Origin: Lamellibrachia satsuma
Lineage: Eukaryota > Annelida > Polychaeta > Sabellida > Siboglinidae
DNA: 64,000 bases
Assembly: GCA_033239005.1 (NCBI GenBank)
Contig: BSQZ01000109.1
Coordinates: 310,001-374,000 of the forward strand
Reading direction: 5' to 3'
The notes beneath the pieces were generated by a model. It was given only the letters and a program-made list of their open reading frames with translations. It had not been told where the DNA came from and searched no databases. The number at the start of each line of letters is the position of its first letter. The first letter of the stretch is position 1. This document shows positions 33,741 to 45,300 of the stretch, piece after piece. The position numbers and the translations under genes are program-made.

Positions 33741-33842
33741 ACAGTGTACCTTATGAGTGACTATCACTTGGGCCAGTATATGTTAACCAATATAAAAACT
33801 AAGTAAAAGGGAATTCTATAGGGCACATCTCTGGGAGATCTG
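33741..33842 (+). repeat. ~102-bp dispersed repeat, copy 1 (copy 2 at 46,063-46,163)
   Basis: ACAGTGTACC, GAGTGACTATCACTTG and AAAAGGGAATTCTA are shared between the two copies in the same orientation with about 12 differences. Copy 1 lies 25 bp before the transposase start and copy 2 in intron 2 of DUF4806 paralog 2. They may mark duplicated element termini. Confidence 0.8.
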
Positions 33843-34194
33843 TTTTTTCTGTAGTTTTTAGTTATTATGGATGCTTCTGTGAAATCAAGTTTTTCATACT
33901 GGTCAAAACATAGGCGGGTTCATAACAATGTTGCTGACAATTTTGGAGCCGTTTTATCCAGTACTGACAGTGGACTTGTGGAGGTTGTAGGAACTGACAC
34001 TGTCACTGTTGAACATCATCAGTCTGTTGATAGAGCAAACGATGTGGTTCCAAATGAACCTGTGTATAGAGAATTTTAAAGCCTTATTTTGCCAACTTGC
34101 CTAAAAATGCTCACTCACTTTTGCACACTCCAAGAAATGTATCCTTGCAAACGGTGGCAGGCGGTGAATACTACCATTTTGGGATTTTAACTGG

Positions 34195-34412
34195 CATAAT
34201 GTCACAGTTAAAATCACAACAATGTCACAGTTAAAATCACAACAATGTCACAGTTAAAATCACAGCAATGTCATAGTTACAATCACAGCAATGTAACAGT
34301 TACAATCACAGCAATGTCACAGTTACAATCACAGCAATGTCACAGTTACAATCACAGCAATGTCACAGTTACAATCACAGCAATGTCACAGTTACAATCA
34401 CAGCAATGCAGT
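34195..34412 (+). repeat. 23-bp array, about nine copies, nested in the transposase
   Basis: The unit ATGTCACAGTTACAATCACA + GCA follows the YYHFGILTGI codons and is followed by the QQCILLQINIDGRPL codons. The first two or three copies have AAAATC, later ones ACAATC. Not divisible by 3, so the frame rotates. Confidence 0.95.
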
Positions 34413-35084
34413 ATCATGCAGCAATGCATTCTGCTGCAGATTAACATTGATGGACGGCCTCTATTTAAGAGCTCTAACTTGCAGTTTTGGCCAATTTGGT
34501 GGATAACATGCCTAGTAAAAGTCCATTTATCATTGGCTTATTTTGTGGTGTTGAAAAGCCAACCAATGTTTCAGAGTTTGTGAAGGACTACTTCTGAGAT
34601 GTCCCTTTTGGAAAGAGAAGGTTTTTTCTTTGGAGAGCAGCTGTCATATGTGACGCCTTCTTAAAGCAAGAGCCTTCTTAAAAAAGTCAAAGGACATTCA
34701 GGGTACCATGGTTGTGAAAAGTTCACACAACCAGGGGTATACTGCAACAAAATGACATTTCCAGAAATAGCTGTCTCACTGCACACAGATGTCCAGTTTG
34801 ATGAGATGACTGATGGAGACCACGATATTGGTTCCCCGCCATTTGGTGGTCTCTCAATTGGAATGGTCAGCCAATTTCCACTAGACTACATGCATCTAGT
34901 TTGCTTGGGTGTAACACAGCGTTTGATTCTTTTGTGGATGATGGGTCAGAGTAAGAATCGGCTGTAACATGATGCGTCAGATCAGTGATTCACTGACAAG
35001 TCTGGCAGCTTATGTACCTGGCAAGAAAGACCAGAAGTGGAAAAACAGAAAAGCAACAGAGTTTCGGCAATTTTTTTTTACACA

Positions 35085-38000
35085 GGACCTGTTGTATTGT
35101 GTCACAAACTGTCTGATGTACACAGGGACCTGTTGTATTGTGTCACAAACTGTCTGATGTACACAGGACCTGTTGTATTGTGTCACAAACTGTCTGATGT
35201 ACACATGACCTGTTATATTGTGTCACAAACTGTCTGATGTACACAGGACCTGTTGCATTGTGTCACAAACTATCTGATGTACACAGTGACCTGTTATATT
35301 GTGTCACAAACTGCCTGATGTACACAGGGACCTGTTGTATTGTGTCACAAACTGTCTGATGTACACAGGGTCATGTTGTATTGTCACAAACTGTCTGATG
35401 TACACAGGGACCTGTTGTATTGTGTCACAAACTATCTGATGTACACAGGGACCTGTTGTATTGTGTCACAAACTCTCTGATGTACACAGGGACCTGTTGT
35501 ATTGTGTCACAAACTGTCTGATTTACACAGGGACCTGTTGTATTGTGTCACAAACTGTTGTATTGTGTCACAAACTGTCTGATGTACACAGGGACCTGTT
35601 GTATTGTGTCACAAACTGTCTGATGTACACAGGGACCTGTTCTATTATGTCACAAACTGATGTAGACAGGGACCTGTTGTATTGTGTCACAAACTGTCTT
35701 ATGTACACAGGGGCCTGTTGTATTGTGTCACAAACTGTCTGATGTACACAGGGGCCTGTGGTATTGTGTCACAAACTGTCTGATGTACACAGGGGCCTGT
35801 TGTATTGTGTCACAAACTGTCTGATGTACACAGGGGCCTGTGGTATTGTGTCACAAACTGTCTGATGTACAAAGGGACCTGTTGCATTGTGTCACAAACT
35901 GTCTGATGTACACAGGGGCCTGTTGTATTGTGTCACAAACTGTCTGATGTACACAGGGGCCTGTTGTATTGTGTCACAAACTGTCTGATGTACACAGGGG
36001 CCTGTTGTATTGTGTCACAAACTGTCTGATGTACACAGGGACCTGTTGTATTGTGTCACAAACTGTCTGATGTACACAGGGACCTGTTGTATTGTGCCAC
36101 AAACTGATGTACACAGGGACCTGTTATATTGTGTCACAAACTGTCAGATGTACACAGGGACCTGTTGTATTGTGTCACAAACTGTCTGGTGTACACAGGA
36201 CCTGTTGTATTGTGTCACAAACTGTCTGATGTACACAGGACCTGTTGTATTGTGTCACAAACTGTCTGATGTACACAGGGACCTGTTGTATTGTGTCACA
36301 AACTGTCTGGTTTACACAGGACAAGTTGTATTGTGTCACAGACTGTCTGATGTACACAGGGGCCTGTTGTATTGTGTCACAAACTGTCTGATGTACACAG
36401 GGTCATGTTGTATTGTCACAAACTGTCTGATGTACACAGGGACCTGTTGTATTGTGTCACAAACTATCTGATGTACACAGGGACCTGTTGTATTGTGTCA
36501 CAAACTCTCTGATGTACACAGGGACCTGTTGTATTGTGTCACAAACTGTCTGATTTACACAGGGACCTGTTGTATTGTGTCACAAACTGTTGTATTGTGT
36601 CACAAACTGTCTGATGTACACAGGGACCTGTTGTATTGTGTCACAAACTGTCTGATGTACACAGGGACCTGTTCTATTATGTCACAAACTGATGTAGACA
36701 GGGACCTGTTGTATTGTGTCACAAACTGTCTTATGTACACAGGGGCCTGTTGTATTGTGTCACAAACTGTCTGATGTACACAGGGGCCTGTGGTATTGTG
36801 TCACAAACTGTCTGATGTACACAGGGGCCTGTTGTATTGTGTCACAAACTGTCTGATGTACACAGGGGCCTGTGGTATTGTGTCACAAACTGTCTGATGT
36901 ACACAGGGACCTGTTGCATTGTGTCACAAACTGTCTGATGTACACAGGGGCCTGTTGTATTGTGTCACAAACTGTCTGATGTACACAGGGGCCTGTTGTA
37001 TTGTGTCACAAACTGTCTGATGTACACAGGGGCCTGTTGTATTGTGTCACAAACTGTCTGATGTACACAGGGACCTGTTGTATTGTGTCACAAACTGTCT
37101 GATGTACACAGGGACCTGTTGTATTGTGCCACAAACTGATGTACACAGGGACCTGTTATATTGTGTCACAAACTGTCAGATGTACACAGGGACCTGTTGT
37201 ATTGTGTCACAAACTGTCTGGTGTACACAGGACCTGTTGTATTGTGTCACAAACTGTCTGATGTACACAGGACCTGTTGTATTGTGTCACAAACTGTCTG
37301 ATGTACACAGGGACCTGTTGTATTGTGTCACAAACTGTCTGGTTTACACAGGACAAGTTGTATTGTGTCACAGACTGTCTGATGTACACAGGGGCCTGTT
37401 GTATTGTGTCACAAACTGTCTGATGTACACAGGGACCTGTTGTATTGTGTCACAAACTGTCTGATGTACACAGGGACCTGTTCTATTGTGTCACAAACTG
37501 ATGTAGACAGGGACCTGTTGTATTGTGTCACAAACTGTCTGATGTACACAGGGACCTGTTCTATTATGTCACAAACTGATGTAGACAGGGACCTGTTGTA
37601 TTGTGTCACAAACTGTCTTATGTACACAGGGGCCTGTTGTATTGTGTCACAAACTGTCTGATGTACACAGGGGCCTGTGGTATTGTGTCACAAACTGATG
37701 TACACAGGGGCCTGTTGTATTGTGTCACAAACTGTCTGATGTACACAGGGGCCTGTGGTATTGTGTCACAAACTGTCTGATGTACACAGGGACCTGTTGC
37801 ATTGTGTCACAAACTGTCTGATGTACACAGGGGCCTGTTGTATTGTGTCACAAACTGTCTGATGTACACAGGGGCCTGTTGTATTGTGTCACAAACTGTC
37901 TGATGTACACAGGGGCCTGTTGTATTGTGTCACAAACTGTCTGATGTACACAGGGACCTGTTGTATTGTGTCACAAACTGTCTGATGTACACAGGACCTG

Positions 38001-41000
38001 TTGTATTGTGTCACAAACTGTCTGATGTACACAGGGACCTGTTGTATTGTGCCACAAACTGATGTACACAGGGACCTGTTATATTGTGTCACAAACTGTC
38101 TGATGTACACAGGGACCTGTTGTATTGTGTCACAAACTGTCTGGTGTACACAGGACCTGTTGTATTGTGTCACAAACTGTCTGATGTACACAGGGTCATG
38201 TTGTATTGTCACAAACTGTCTGATGTACACATGACTTGTTATATTGTGTCACAAACTGTCTGATGTACACAGGACCTGTTGTATTGTGTCACAAACTATC
38301 TGATGTACACAGGGACCTGTTGTATTGTGTCACAAACTCTCTGATGTACACAGGGACCTGTTGTATTGTGTCACAAACTGTCTGATTTACACAGGGACCT
38401 GTTGTATTGTGTCACAAACTGTTGTATTGTGTCACAAACTGTCTGATGTACACAGGGACCTGTTGTATTGTGTCACAAACTGTCTGATGTACACAGGGAC
38501 CTGTTCTATTATGTCACAAACTGATGTAGACAGGGACCTGTTGTATTGTGTCACAAACTGTCTTATGTACACAGGGGCCTGTTGTATTGTGTCACAAACT
38601 GTCTGATGTACACAGGGGCCTGTGGTATTGTGTCACAAACTGTCTGATGTACACAGGGGCCTGTTGTATTGTGTCACAAACTGTCTGATGTACACAGGGG
38701 CCTGTTGTATTGTGTCACAAACTGTCTGATGTACACAGGGACCTGTTGTATTGTGTCACAAACTGTCTGATGTACACAGGGGCCTGTTGTATTGTGTCAC
38801 AAACTGTCTGATGTACACAGGGGCCTGTTGTATTGTGTCACAAACTGTCTGATGTACACAGGGACCTGTTGTATTGTGTCACAAACTGTCTGATGTACAC
38901 AGGGACCTGTTGTATTGTGTCACAAACTGTCTGATGTACACAGGGACCTGTTGTATTGTGCCACAAACTGATGTACACAGGGACCTGTTATATTGTGTCA
39001 CAAACTGTCTGATGTACACAGGGACCTGTTGTATTGTGTCACAAACTGTCTGGTGTACACAGGACCTGTTGTATTGTGTCACAAACTGTCTGATGTACAC
39101 AGGACCTGTTGTATTGTGTCACAAACTGTCTGATGTACACAGGGACCTGTTGTATTGTGTCACAAACTGATGTACACAGGGACTTGTTGTATTGTGTCAC
39201 AAACTGCCTGATGTACACAGGGACCTGTTGTATTGTGTCACAAACTGTCTGGTGTACACAGGACCTGTTGTATTGTGTCACAAACTGTCTGATGTACACA
39301 GGGACCTGTTGTATTGTGTCACAAACTGTCTGGTTTACACAGGACAAGTTGTATTGTGTCACAGACTGTCTGATGTACACAGGGGCCTGTTGTATTGTGT
39401 CACAAACTGTCTGATGTACACAGGGACCTGTTGTATTGTGTCACAAACTGTCTGATGTACACAGGGACCTGTTCTATTGTGTCACACACTGATGTAGACA
39501 GGGACCTGTTGTATTGTGTCACAAACTGTCTGATGTACACAGGGACCTGTTCTATTGTGTCACAAACTGATGTACACAGGGACCTGTTGTATTGTGTCAC
39601 AAACTGTCTGATGTACACAGGGGCCTGTTGTATTGTGTCACAAACTGTCTGATGTACACAGGGGCCTGTGGTATTGTGTCACAAACTGATGTACATAGGG
39701 GCCTGTTGTATTGTGTCACAAACTGTCTGATGTACACAGGGGCCTGTGGTATTGTGTCACAAACTGTCTGATGTACACAGGGGCCTGTTGTATTGTGTCA
39801 CAAACTGTCTGATGTACACAGGGGCCTGTTGTATTGTGTCACAAACTGTCTGATGTACACAGGGGCCTGTTGTATTGTGTCACAAACTGTCTGATGTACA
39901 CAGGGGCCTGTTGTATTGTGTCACAAACTGTCTGATGTACACAGGGACCTGTTGTATTGTGTCACAAACTGTCTGATGTACACAGGGACCTGTTGTATTG
40001 TGTCACAAACTGTCTGATGTACACAGGGACCTGTTGTATTGTGTCACAAACTGTCTGATGTACACAGGGACCTGTTCTATTGTGTCACAAACTGTCTGAT
40101 GTACACAGGGACCTGTTGTATTGTGTCACAAACTGTCTGGTGTACACAGGACCTGTTGTATTGTGTCACAAACTGTCTGATGTACACAGGACCTGTTGTA
40201 TTGTGTCACAAACTGTCTGATGTACACAGGGACCTGTTGTATTGTGTCACAAACTGATGTACACAGGGACTTGTTGTATTGTGTCACAAACTGCCTGATG
40301 TACACAGGGACCTGTTGTATTGTGTCACAAACTGTCTGGTGTACACAGGACCTGTTGTATTGTGTCACAAACTGTCTGATGTACACAGGGACCTGTTGTA
40401 TTGTGTCACAAACTGTCTGGTTTACACAGGACATGTTGTATTGTGTCACAGACTGTATGATGTACACAGGGGCCTGTTGTATTGTGTCACAAACTGTATG
40501 ATGTACACAGGGGCCTGTTGTATTGTGTCACAAACTGTCTGATGTACACAGGGACCTGTTGTATTGTGTCACAAACTGATGTACACAGGGACCTGTTGTA
40601 TTGTGTCACAAACTGTCTGATGTACACAGGGACCTGTTCTATTGTGTCACAAACTGATGTAGACAGGGACCTGTTGTATTGTGTCACAAACTGTCTGATG
40701 TACACAGGGACCTGTTCTATTATGTCACAAACTGATGTACACAGGGGCCTGTTGTATTGTGTCACAAACTGTCTGATGTACACAGGGGCCTGTTGTATTG
40801 TGTCACAAACTGTCTGATGTACACAGGGGCCTGTTGTATTGTGTCACAAACTGTCTGATGTACACAGGGACCTGTTGCATTGTGTCACAAACTGTCTGAT
40901 GTACACAGGGGCCTGTTGTATTGTGTCACAAACTGTCTGATGTACACAGGGGCCTGTTGTATTGTGTCACAAACTGTCTGATGTACACAGGGGCCTGTTG

Positions 41001-43520
41001 TATTGTGTCACAAACTGTCTGATGTACACAGGGACCTGTTGTATTGTGTCACAAACTGTCTGATGTACACAGGACCTGTTGTATTGTGTCACAAACTGTC
41101 TGATGTACACAGGGACCTGTTGTATTGTGTCACAAACTGTCTGATGTACACAGGGACCTGTTGTATTGTGTCACAAACTGTCTGATGTACACAGGGACCT
41201 GTTGTATTGTGTCACAAACTGTCTGATGTACACAGGACCTGTTGTATTGTGTCACAAACTGTCTGATGTACACAGGGACCTGTTGTATTGTGCCACAAAC
41301 TGATGTACACAGGGACCTGTTATATTGTGTCACAAACTGTCTGATGTACACAGGGACCTGTTGTATTGTGTCACAAACTGTCTGGTGTACACAGGACCTG
41401 TTGTATTGTGTCACAAACTGTCTGATGTACACAGGACCTGTTGTATTGTGTCACAAACTGTCTGATGTACACAGGGACCTGTTGTATTGTGGCACAAACT
41501 GATGTACACAGGGACTTGTTGTATTGTGTCACAAACTGCCTGATGTACACAGGGACCTGTTGTATTGTGTCACAAACTGTCTGGTGTACACAGGACCTGT
41601 TGTATTGTGTCACAAACTGTCTGATGTACACAGGGACCTGTTGTATTGTGTCACAAACTGTCTGATGTACACAGGGACCTGTTGTATTGTGTCACAAACT
41701 GTATGATGTACACAGGGGCCTGTTGTATTGTGTCACAAACTGTCTGATGTACACAGGGACCTGTTGTATTGTGTCACAAACTGATGTACACAGGGACCTG
41801 TTGTATTGTGTCACAAACTGTCTGATGTACACAGGGACCTGTTCTATTGTGTCACAAACTGATGTAGACAGGGACCTGTTGTATTGTGTCACAAACTGTC
41901 TGATGTACACAGGGACCTGTTCTATTATGTCACAAACTGTCTGATGTACACAGGGACCTGTTGCATTGTGTCACAAACTGTCTGATGTACACAGGGGCCT
42001 GTTGTATTGTGTCACAAACTGTCTGATGTACACAGGGGCCTGTTGTATTGTGTCACAAACTGTCTGATGTACACAGGGGCCTGTTGTATTGTGTCACAAA
42101 CTGTCTGATGTACACAGGGACCTGTTGTATTGTGTCACAAACTGTCTGATGTACACAGGGACCTGTTGTATTGTGTCACAAACTGTCTGATGTACACAGG
42201 GGCCTGTTGTATTGTGTCACAAACTGTCTGATGTACACAGGGGCCTGTTGTATTGTGTCACAAACTGTCTGATGTACACAGGGACCTGTTGTATTGTGTC
42301 ACAAACTGTCTGATGTACACAGGGACCTGTTGTATTGTGTCACAAACTGTCTGATGTACACAGGGACCTGTTGTATTGTGTCACAAACTGTCTGATGTAC
42401 ACAGGGACCTGTTGTATTGTGTCACAAACTGTCTGATGTACACAGGGACCTGTTGTATTGTGTCACAAACTGTCTGGTGTACACAGGACCTGTTGTATTG
42501 TGTCACAAACTGTCTGATGTACACAGGACCTGTTGTATTGTGTCACAAACTGTCTGATGTACACAGGGACCTGTTGTATTGTGTCACAAACTGATGTACA
42601 CAGGGACTTGTTGTATTGTGTCACAAACTGCCTGATGTACACAGGGACCTGTTGTATTGTGTCACAAACTGCCTGATGTACACAGGGACCTGTTGTATTG
42701 TGTCACAAACTGTCTGGTGTACACATGACCTGTTGTATTGTGTCACAAACTGTCTGATGTACACAGGGACCTGTTGTATTGTGTCACAAACTGTCTGGTT
42801 TACACAGGACATGTTGTATTGTGTCACAGACTGTCTGATGTACACAGGGGCCTGTTGTATTGTGTCACAAACTGTCTGATGTACACAGGGACCTGTTGTA
42901 TTGTGTCACAAACTGATGTACACAGGGACCTGTTCTATTGTGTCACAAACTGTCTGATGTACACAGGGACCTGTTCTATTGTGTCACAAACTGATGTACA
43001 CAGGGACCTGTTGTATTGTGTCACAAACTGTCTGGTGTACACAGGACCTGTTGTATTGTGTCACAAACTGTCTGGTGTACACAGGACCTGTTGTATTGTG
43101 TCACAAACTGTCTGATGTACACAGGACCTGTTGTATTGTGTCACAAACTGTCTGATGTACACAGGACCTGTTGTATTGTGTTACAAACTGTCTGATGTAC
43201 ACAGGGACCTGTTGTATTGTGTCACAAACTGTCTGGTGTACACAGGACCTGTTGTATTGTGTCACAAACTGTCTGATGTACACAGGGACCTGTTGTATTG
43301 TGTGACAAACTGTCTGATGTACACAGGACCTGTTGTCTTGTGTCACAAACTGTCTGGTGTACACCGGGACCTGTTGTATTGTGTCACAAACTGTCTGATG
43401 TACACAGGGACCTGTTGTATTGTGTCACAAACTGTCTGATGTACACAGGGACCTGTTGTATTGTGTCACAAACTGTCTGGTGTACACAGGACCTGTTGTA
43501 TTGTGTCACAAACTGTCAGA
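35085..43520 (+). repeat. 41-bp array, 8.4 kb, about 205 copies, nested in the transposase
   Basis: The unit ACACAGGGACCTGTTGTATT + GTGTCACAAACTGTCTGATGT occurs with 40-bp (ACAGGACC) and 35-bp (lacking GTCTG-A) length variants and point variants (GGGGCC, TTCTATT, CTGGTG). One reading gives YTGPVVLCHKLSDVHR, which is the transposase segment at the insertion point. After the array the frame continues LSDTMYKNFCCYLLAF, again transposase-like. Higher-order repeats are present: 35,461-36,490 recurs at +1,032 bp and in part near 38,325; 39,109-39,380 recurs near 40,196 and 41,441. All open frames inside are artefacts. Confidence 0.97.
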
Positions 43521-44049
43521 TACTATGTACAAGAACTTTTGTTGTTATTTACTGGCATTTTTATTTTAACCAGCCCCTCCCTTTGTGGTGAATACAGTGA
43601 ATTTGCTCAAGATATCCTGGTATCTTTCGTTCAACACTTCTCTCAAATATATGGTCCAGAAATGCTGGTTTATAATGTCCATAATTTGGTCCACCTAGCG
43701 GAAGATGCAAGAAAGTATGGGCCACTAGACAATTTTTCAGCATTCCCATTTGAAAATTATCTCTTCTCAATGAGAAAAATGGTGCGTAAACCACAACAAG
43801 CAACACAGGAAGTAGTTAGGAGAATGGCTGAAACCTGTCACAACAGGAACCAGTAGCTGGCAAATCTCTATGACAGGACACATTCCAGTGGTTCACTGCC
43901 CATTCATGTATCATCAGATGAATGTGTGCAATATAGTTCTACACATATTGCAGGGTTTTTCATTAATTTCTCTGAAGGTAACCACTGCATAATGACAGGT
44001 AGTTCTGTTATGGTAGTTTGTAATATTGTTCTGTGTATACAAGGTTTCC

Positions 44050-45130
44050 AGAATATTAGAGGATCTAGAACTATATCCAGTGTCTGAGGTATTGTGTAAG
44101 TATGTTGTAATATTAGAGGATCTAGAACTATATCCAGTATCTGAGGTATTGTGTAAGTATGTTGTAATATTAGAGGATCTAGAACTATATCCAGTGTCTG
44201 AGGTATTGTGTAAGTATGTTGTAATATTAGAGGATCTAGAACTATATCCAGTGTCTGAGGTATTGTGTAAGTATGTTGTAATATTAGAGGATCTAGAACT
44301 ATATCCAGTGTCTGAGGTATTGTGTAAGTATGTTGTAATATTAGAGGATCTAGAACTATATCCAGTGTCTGAGGTATTGTGTAAGTATGTTGTAATATTA
44401 GAGGATCTAGAACTATATCCAGTGTCTGAGGTATTGTGTAAGTATGTTGTAATATTAGAGGATCTAGAACTATATCCAGTGTCTGAGGTATTGTGTAAGT
44501 ATGTTGTAATATTAGAGGATCTAGAACTATATCCAGTGTCTGAGGTATTGTGTAAGTATGTTGTAATATTAGAGGATCTAGAACTATATCCAGTGTCTGA
44601 GGTATTGTGTAAGTATGTTGTAATATTAGAGGATCTAGAACTATATCCAGTGTCTGAGGTATTGTGTAAGTATGTTGTAATATTAGAGGATCTAGAACTA
44701 TATCCAGTGTCTGAGGTATTGTGTAAGTATGTTGTAATATTAGAGGATCTAGAACTATATCCAGTGTCTGAGGTATTGTGTAAGTATGTTGTAATATTAG
44801 AGGATCTAGAACTATATCCAGTGTCTGAGGTATTGTGTAAGTATGTTGTAATATTAGAGGATCTAGAACTATATCCAGTGTCTGAGGTATTGTGTAAGTA
44901 TGTTGTAATATTAGAGGATCTAGAACTATATCCAGTGTCTGAGGTATTGTGTAAGTATGTTGTAATATTAGAGGATCTAGAACTATATCCAGTGTCTGAG
45001 GTATTGTGTAAGTATGTTGTAATATTAGAGGATCTAGAACTATATCCAGTGTCTGAGGTATTGTGTAAGTATGTTGTAATATTAGAGGATCTAGAACTAT
45101 ATCCAGTGTCTGAGGTATTGTGTAAGTGTG
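44050..45130 (+). repeat. 57-bp array, 19 copies, in frame, nested at the transposase C-terminus
   Basis: Each unit encodes 19 residues, ILEDLELYPVSEVLCKYVV. One silent-looking G/A change near 44,140 is almost the only difference between copies until the last (KCVV). The flanks VYKVSR and ISYRNIHVVVPLLHTYANQ are the single-copy transposase C-terminus. The long antisense frames (497 and 412 codons) are shadows. Confidence 0.97.
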
Positions 45131-45300
45131 TTGTAATTTCATACAGGAACATTCATGTTGTAGTTCCACTTCTTCATACGTATGCAAATCAATAATTCTT
45201 CGATAGTTTGGGAAATCAATTGGTGGGGAAATTAACATGATAATAACAACTTCTTTATGAAATACAACCTTGTATATGGTAAAACCATTTTTGGCAGGCC

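Larger units (their letters stand above)
33867..45195 (+). pseudogene. TNP2-like (CACTA/EnSpm-type) transposase gene invaded by three arrays
   Basis: In order: MDASVKSSFSYWSKHRR start (33,867); LPKNAHSLLHTPRNVSLQTV and AGGEYYHFGI (34,107-34,190); 23-bp array; LLQINIDGRPLFKSSNLQFW; KGHSGYHGCEKFTQPGVY; GGLSIGMVSQFPLDYMHLVC (34,752-34,967); KATEFRQF with a poly-T frameshift; YTGPVVLCHKLSDV amplified as the 41-bp array; then after 43,520 QDILVSFVQHFSQIYGPEML and LENFSAFPFENYL-like sequence (here PLDNFSAFPFENYL) to 43,856; and a C-terminus KVSRILEDLELYPVSEVLCK amplified as the 57-bp array, ending VVVPLLHTYANQ at 45,192. These blocks match, from memory, transposase-domain proteins widespread in cnidarians, sponges and fish. 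Deletions, stops and arrays inactivate it. The superfamily call is the less certain part. Confidence 0.78.

Noticed and set aside
35461..43439. Dozens of short CHKLSDVHRDLLYCVTN-type frames as a gene family
   Set aside because: All are frame-rotated readings of one 41-bp repeat on both strands.
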